Source: Alphaproteobacteria bacterium
GTDB lineage: Bacteria; Pseudomonadota; Alphaproteobacteria; UBA8366; Aestuariispiraceae
Direction: 5' to 3'
Assembly (NCBI GenBank): GCA_030065235.1
Contig: JASJDC010000004.1
Span: 62,001 to 126,000 of the forward strand
DNA length: 64,000 bases
The position numbers and the translations under genes were made by a program. The notes beneath the pieces were generated by a model. It did no database searches. It was not told the DNA's origin and saw only the letters and a list, made by a program, of their open reading frames with translations. Positions 63,059-64,000 of the stretch are shown here, piece after piece. How positions within the stretch are numbered: position 1 is the stretch's first letter; each line of letters begins with the position of its first letter.

Positions 63059-63964
63059 ATGATCCTCGCTTGTCCGAATTGCGGTTCGCGCTTCAGGGTT
63101 AAACCGGAGGCGCTGGGCGAGGCTGGACGAGCCGTGCGATGCGCCAAATGCGGCCACGAATGGCGCGCCCATCGCGCGGATCTGACCGAACCGCCGACTG
63201 CGAAGAAAGCGGAGGCGACCCAAGCTCCGGCGCAGGAAAGCGCCGCGCCGGGGCCTACGGCGCTATCGGATTCGCCGAGACCAACCCCGACCCCGACCGA
63301 GGATGAACCGCCGCCCACGGAGGCGTTCGCACGCACGCTGGAGGAGGCGGAGGCGCCCGCCGCTGCGGAGGACGAAGAGGAGGCCCCGCCGCCCCCGCCG
63401 CCGCCAATGTTGGATGAAGAATTCCCGCCGCCGATCCGGCCGTCGGAGATGACGTTCAAACCGCGCAGCACCGTACCGACGACGCGAAAGTCGCCGGCTA
63501 AAGCGTGGGCTGTGTTGGCTGTGTTCCTGACGCTTTCGCTCGGCGGATTCATGGTCTTCCAAGGACCGATCGTCGACTCCTATCCGCCATCGACGAAGCT
63601 TTACAAAATGTTGGGCTTTAACATCGACGATCTTGGATATGGCTTGAAAATCCCGGAACCGACGGCGGAGGCCATCATCGACGGCGATCAGCGCACCCTG
63701 CAAATATCGGGCGTGATCGAGAACACCACGGATCAGCCCATCGACATCCCGCTGTTGCGCGGCGCGCTGGTCGATACAGGCGGAGCGGAAATCTATAGCT
63801 GGGCCTTTCTCCCCTCGGAATCGCAAGCCTTCCCGGGCGAGACCATCGACTACAGCACCAGGATCGCCTATCGCAGCGGCGCGACCCGTATTCTGATCAC
63901 CTTCGTCAGCGAACAAGAGGTTATTGATAAGGGGCTGGAGTTGATCGGCGCGTCCGCTAATTGA
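63059..63964 (+). CDS. MJ0042-type zinc-ribbon membrane protein
   Basis: A 301-residue protein. The N-terminus MILACPNCGSRFRVKPEAL-VRCAKCGHEW is a four-cysteine MJ0042 zinc ribbon. A long Ala/Glu/Pro-rich linker with seven prolines in a row follows, then a single membrane helix (AWAVLAVFLTLSLGGFMVFQG) and a beta-rich DUF3426-like domain (LQISGVIENTTDQPIDIPLLRGALVDTGG). The ATG at 63059 starts directly at the zinc ribbon and is preferred to an upstream extension. Function unknown; its position beside ftsE in several alphaproteobacteria, as I recall, suggests an envelope role. Confidence 0.78.
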   Translation: MILACPNCGSRFRVKPEALGEAGRAVRCAKCGHEWRAHRADLTEPPTAKKAEATQAPAQESAAPGPTALSDSPRPTPTPTEDEPPPTEAFARTLEEAEAPAAAEDEEEAPPPPPPPMLDEEFPPPIRPSEMTFKPRSTVPTTRKSPAKAWAVLAVFLTLSLGGFMVFQGPIVDSYPPSTKLYKMLGFNIDDLGYGLKIPEPTAEAIIDGDQRTLQISGVIENTTDQPIDIPLLRGALVDTGGAEIYSWAFLPSESQAFPGETIDYSTRIAYRSGATRILITFVSEQEVIDKGLELIGASAN

Positions 63965-64000
63965 ACTGTTTCAACAGCCGATCGATATAATCCAGTTCTT
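63957..64000 (-). CDS. C-terminal end of an unidentified gene
   Basis: On the minus strand, the frame reads ELDYIDRLLKQFN then stop, overlapping the zinc-ribbon gene end by 8 bases and running off the window. It looks like a helical protein terminus, but nothing identifies the family. It would be a convergent neighbour. Confidence 0.4.
   Translation of the reverse strand, partial: ELDYIDRLLKQFN

Overview
The window looks like a chromosomal segment of a GC-rich alphaproteobacterium, probably Rhodospirillales-like (this placement is an inference). The hints are B12-dependent ribonucleotide reductase, PhaR/PhaC/PhaA polyhydroxybutyrate genes, mreBCD-mrdA-rodA, ftsE-ftsX beside an MJ0042 zinc-ribbon protein, hflK-hflC-DUF2065-degP, and heme A synthase. 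No rRNA, tRNA, transposase, prophage or CRISPR was seen. PhaR is the only recognisable DNA-binding regulator. Assignments rest on motifs and recalled family sequences; no database search was possible.

Layout. 1-6439 (+): the end of a di-heme peroxidase, then a sugar-catabolic run of kinase, class I aldolase, isomerase and Gfo/Idh/MocA protein, closed by a ureohydrolase. The kinase resembles sulfofructose kinase YihV, and the set of four enzyme classes is what a sulfo-EMP2-type sulfoquinovose pathway with an NAD-dependent sulfoquinovosidase would need. 6436-8719: a JmjC-type hydroxylase (-) and a YeeE/YedE permease pair (+). 8968-11851 (+): catI-catJ-pcaF, the last steps of the beta-ketoadipate pathway; its enol-lactonase pcaD lies apart at 27550. 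11919-15225: wrbA (-) and a dimethylglycine-dehydrogenase-like flavoprotein (+). 15236-20849 (-): rodA, mrdA, mreD, mreC, mreB, the elongasome. 21275-26506 (-): ilvC, ilvN, ilvB, then miaA and a YtoQ-family gene.

26561-34892: serB and pcaD (+); degP, a DUF2065 protein, hflC and hflK (-), a membrane and periplasmic protein quality-control group; mrp and a tandem-CAP secreted protein (+). 34923-38088: grpE (-), an HpcH/HpaI aldolase (+), a small lipoprotein and a porin (-). 38404-48882 (+): formaldehyde detoxification (frmA, frmB and a GST), pepN, an Lpd-like flavoprotein, a 5'-nucleotidase-like protein with altered metal ligands, an unknown gene and ctaA.

49117-55211: a PAS-GGDEF-EAL protein, then PHB genes: phaR (-), a small coiled-coil gene that overlaps phaC out of frame by 206 bases, phaC and phaA. 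Directly after phaA is a strong small-RNA candidate with three hairpins and a TTTCCTCCCT linker, which I recall as the hallmark of the alpha-r8/MmgR family that controls PHB storage. 55262-63964: nrdJ with two perfect DnaA boxes around its start, a soluble PAS-PAS chemoreceptor, plsC, a YdcF/DUF218 protein, ftsX and ftsE (-), and the divergent zinc-ribbon gene (+).

The main leads are the putative sulfosugar operon, the PHB-linked sRNA, the phaC overlap, the DnaA boxes at nrdJ, and several near-perfect palindromes in divergent promoter regions.
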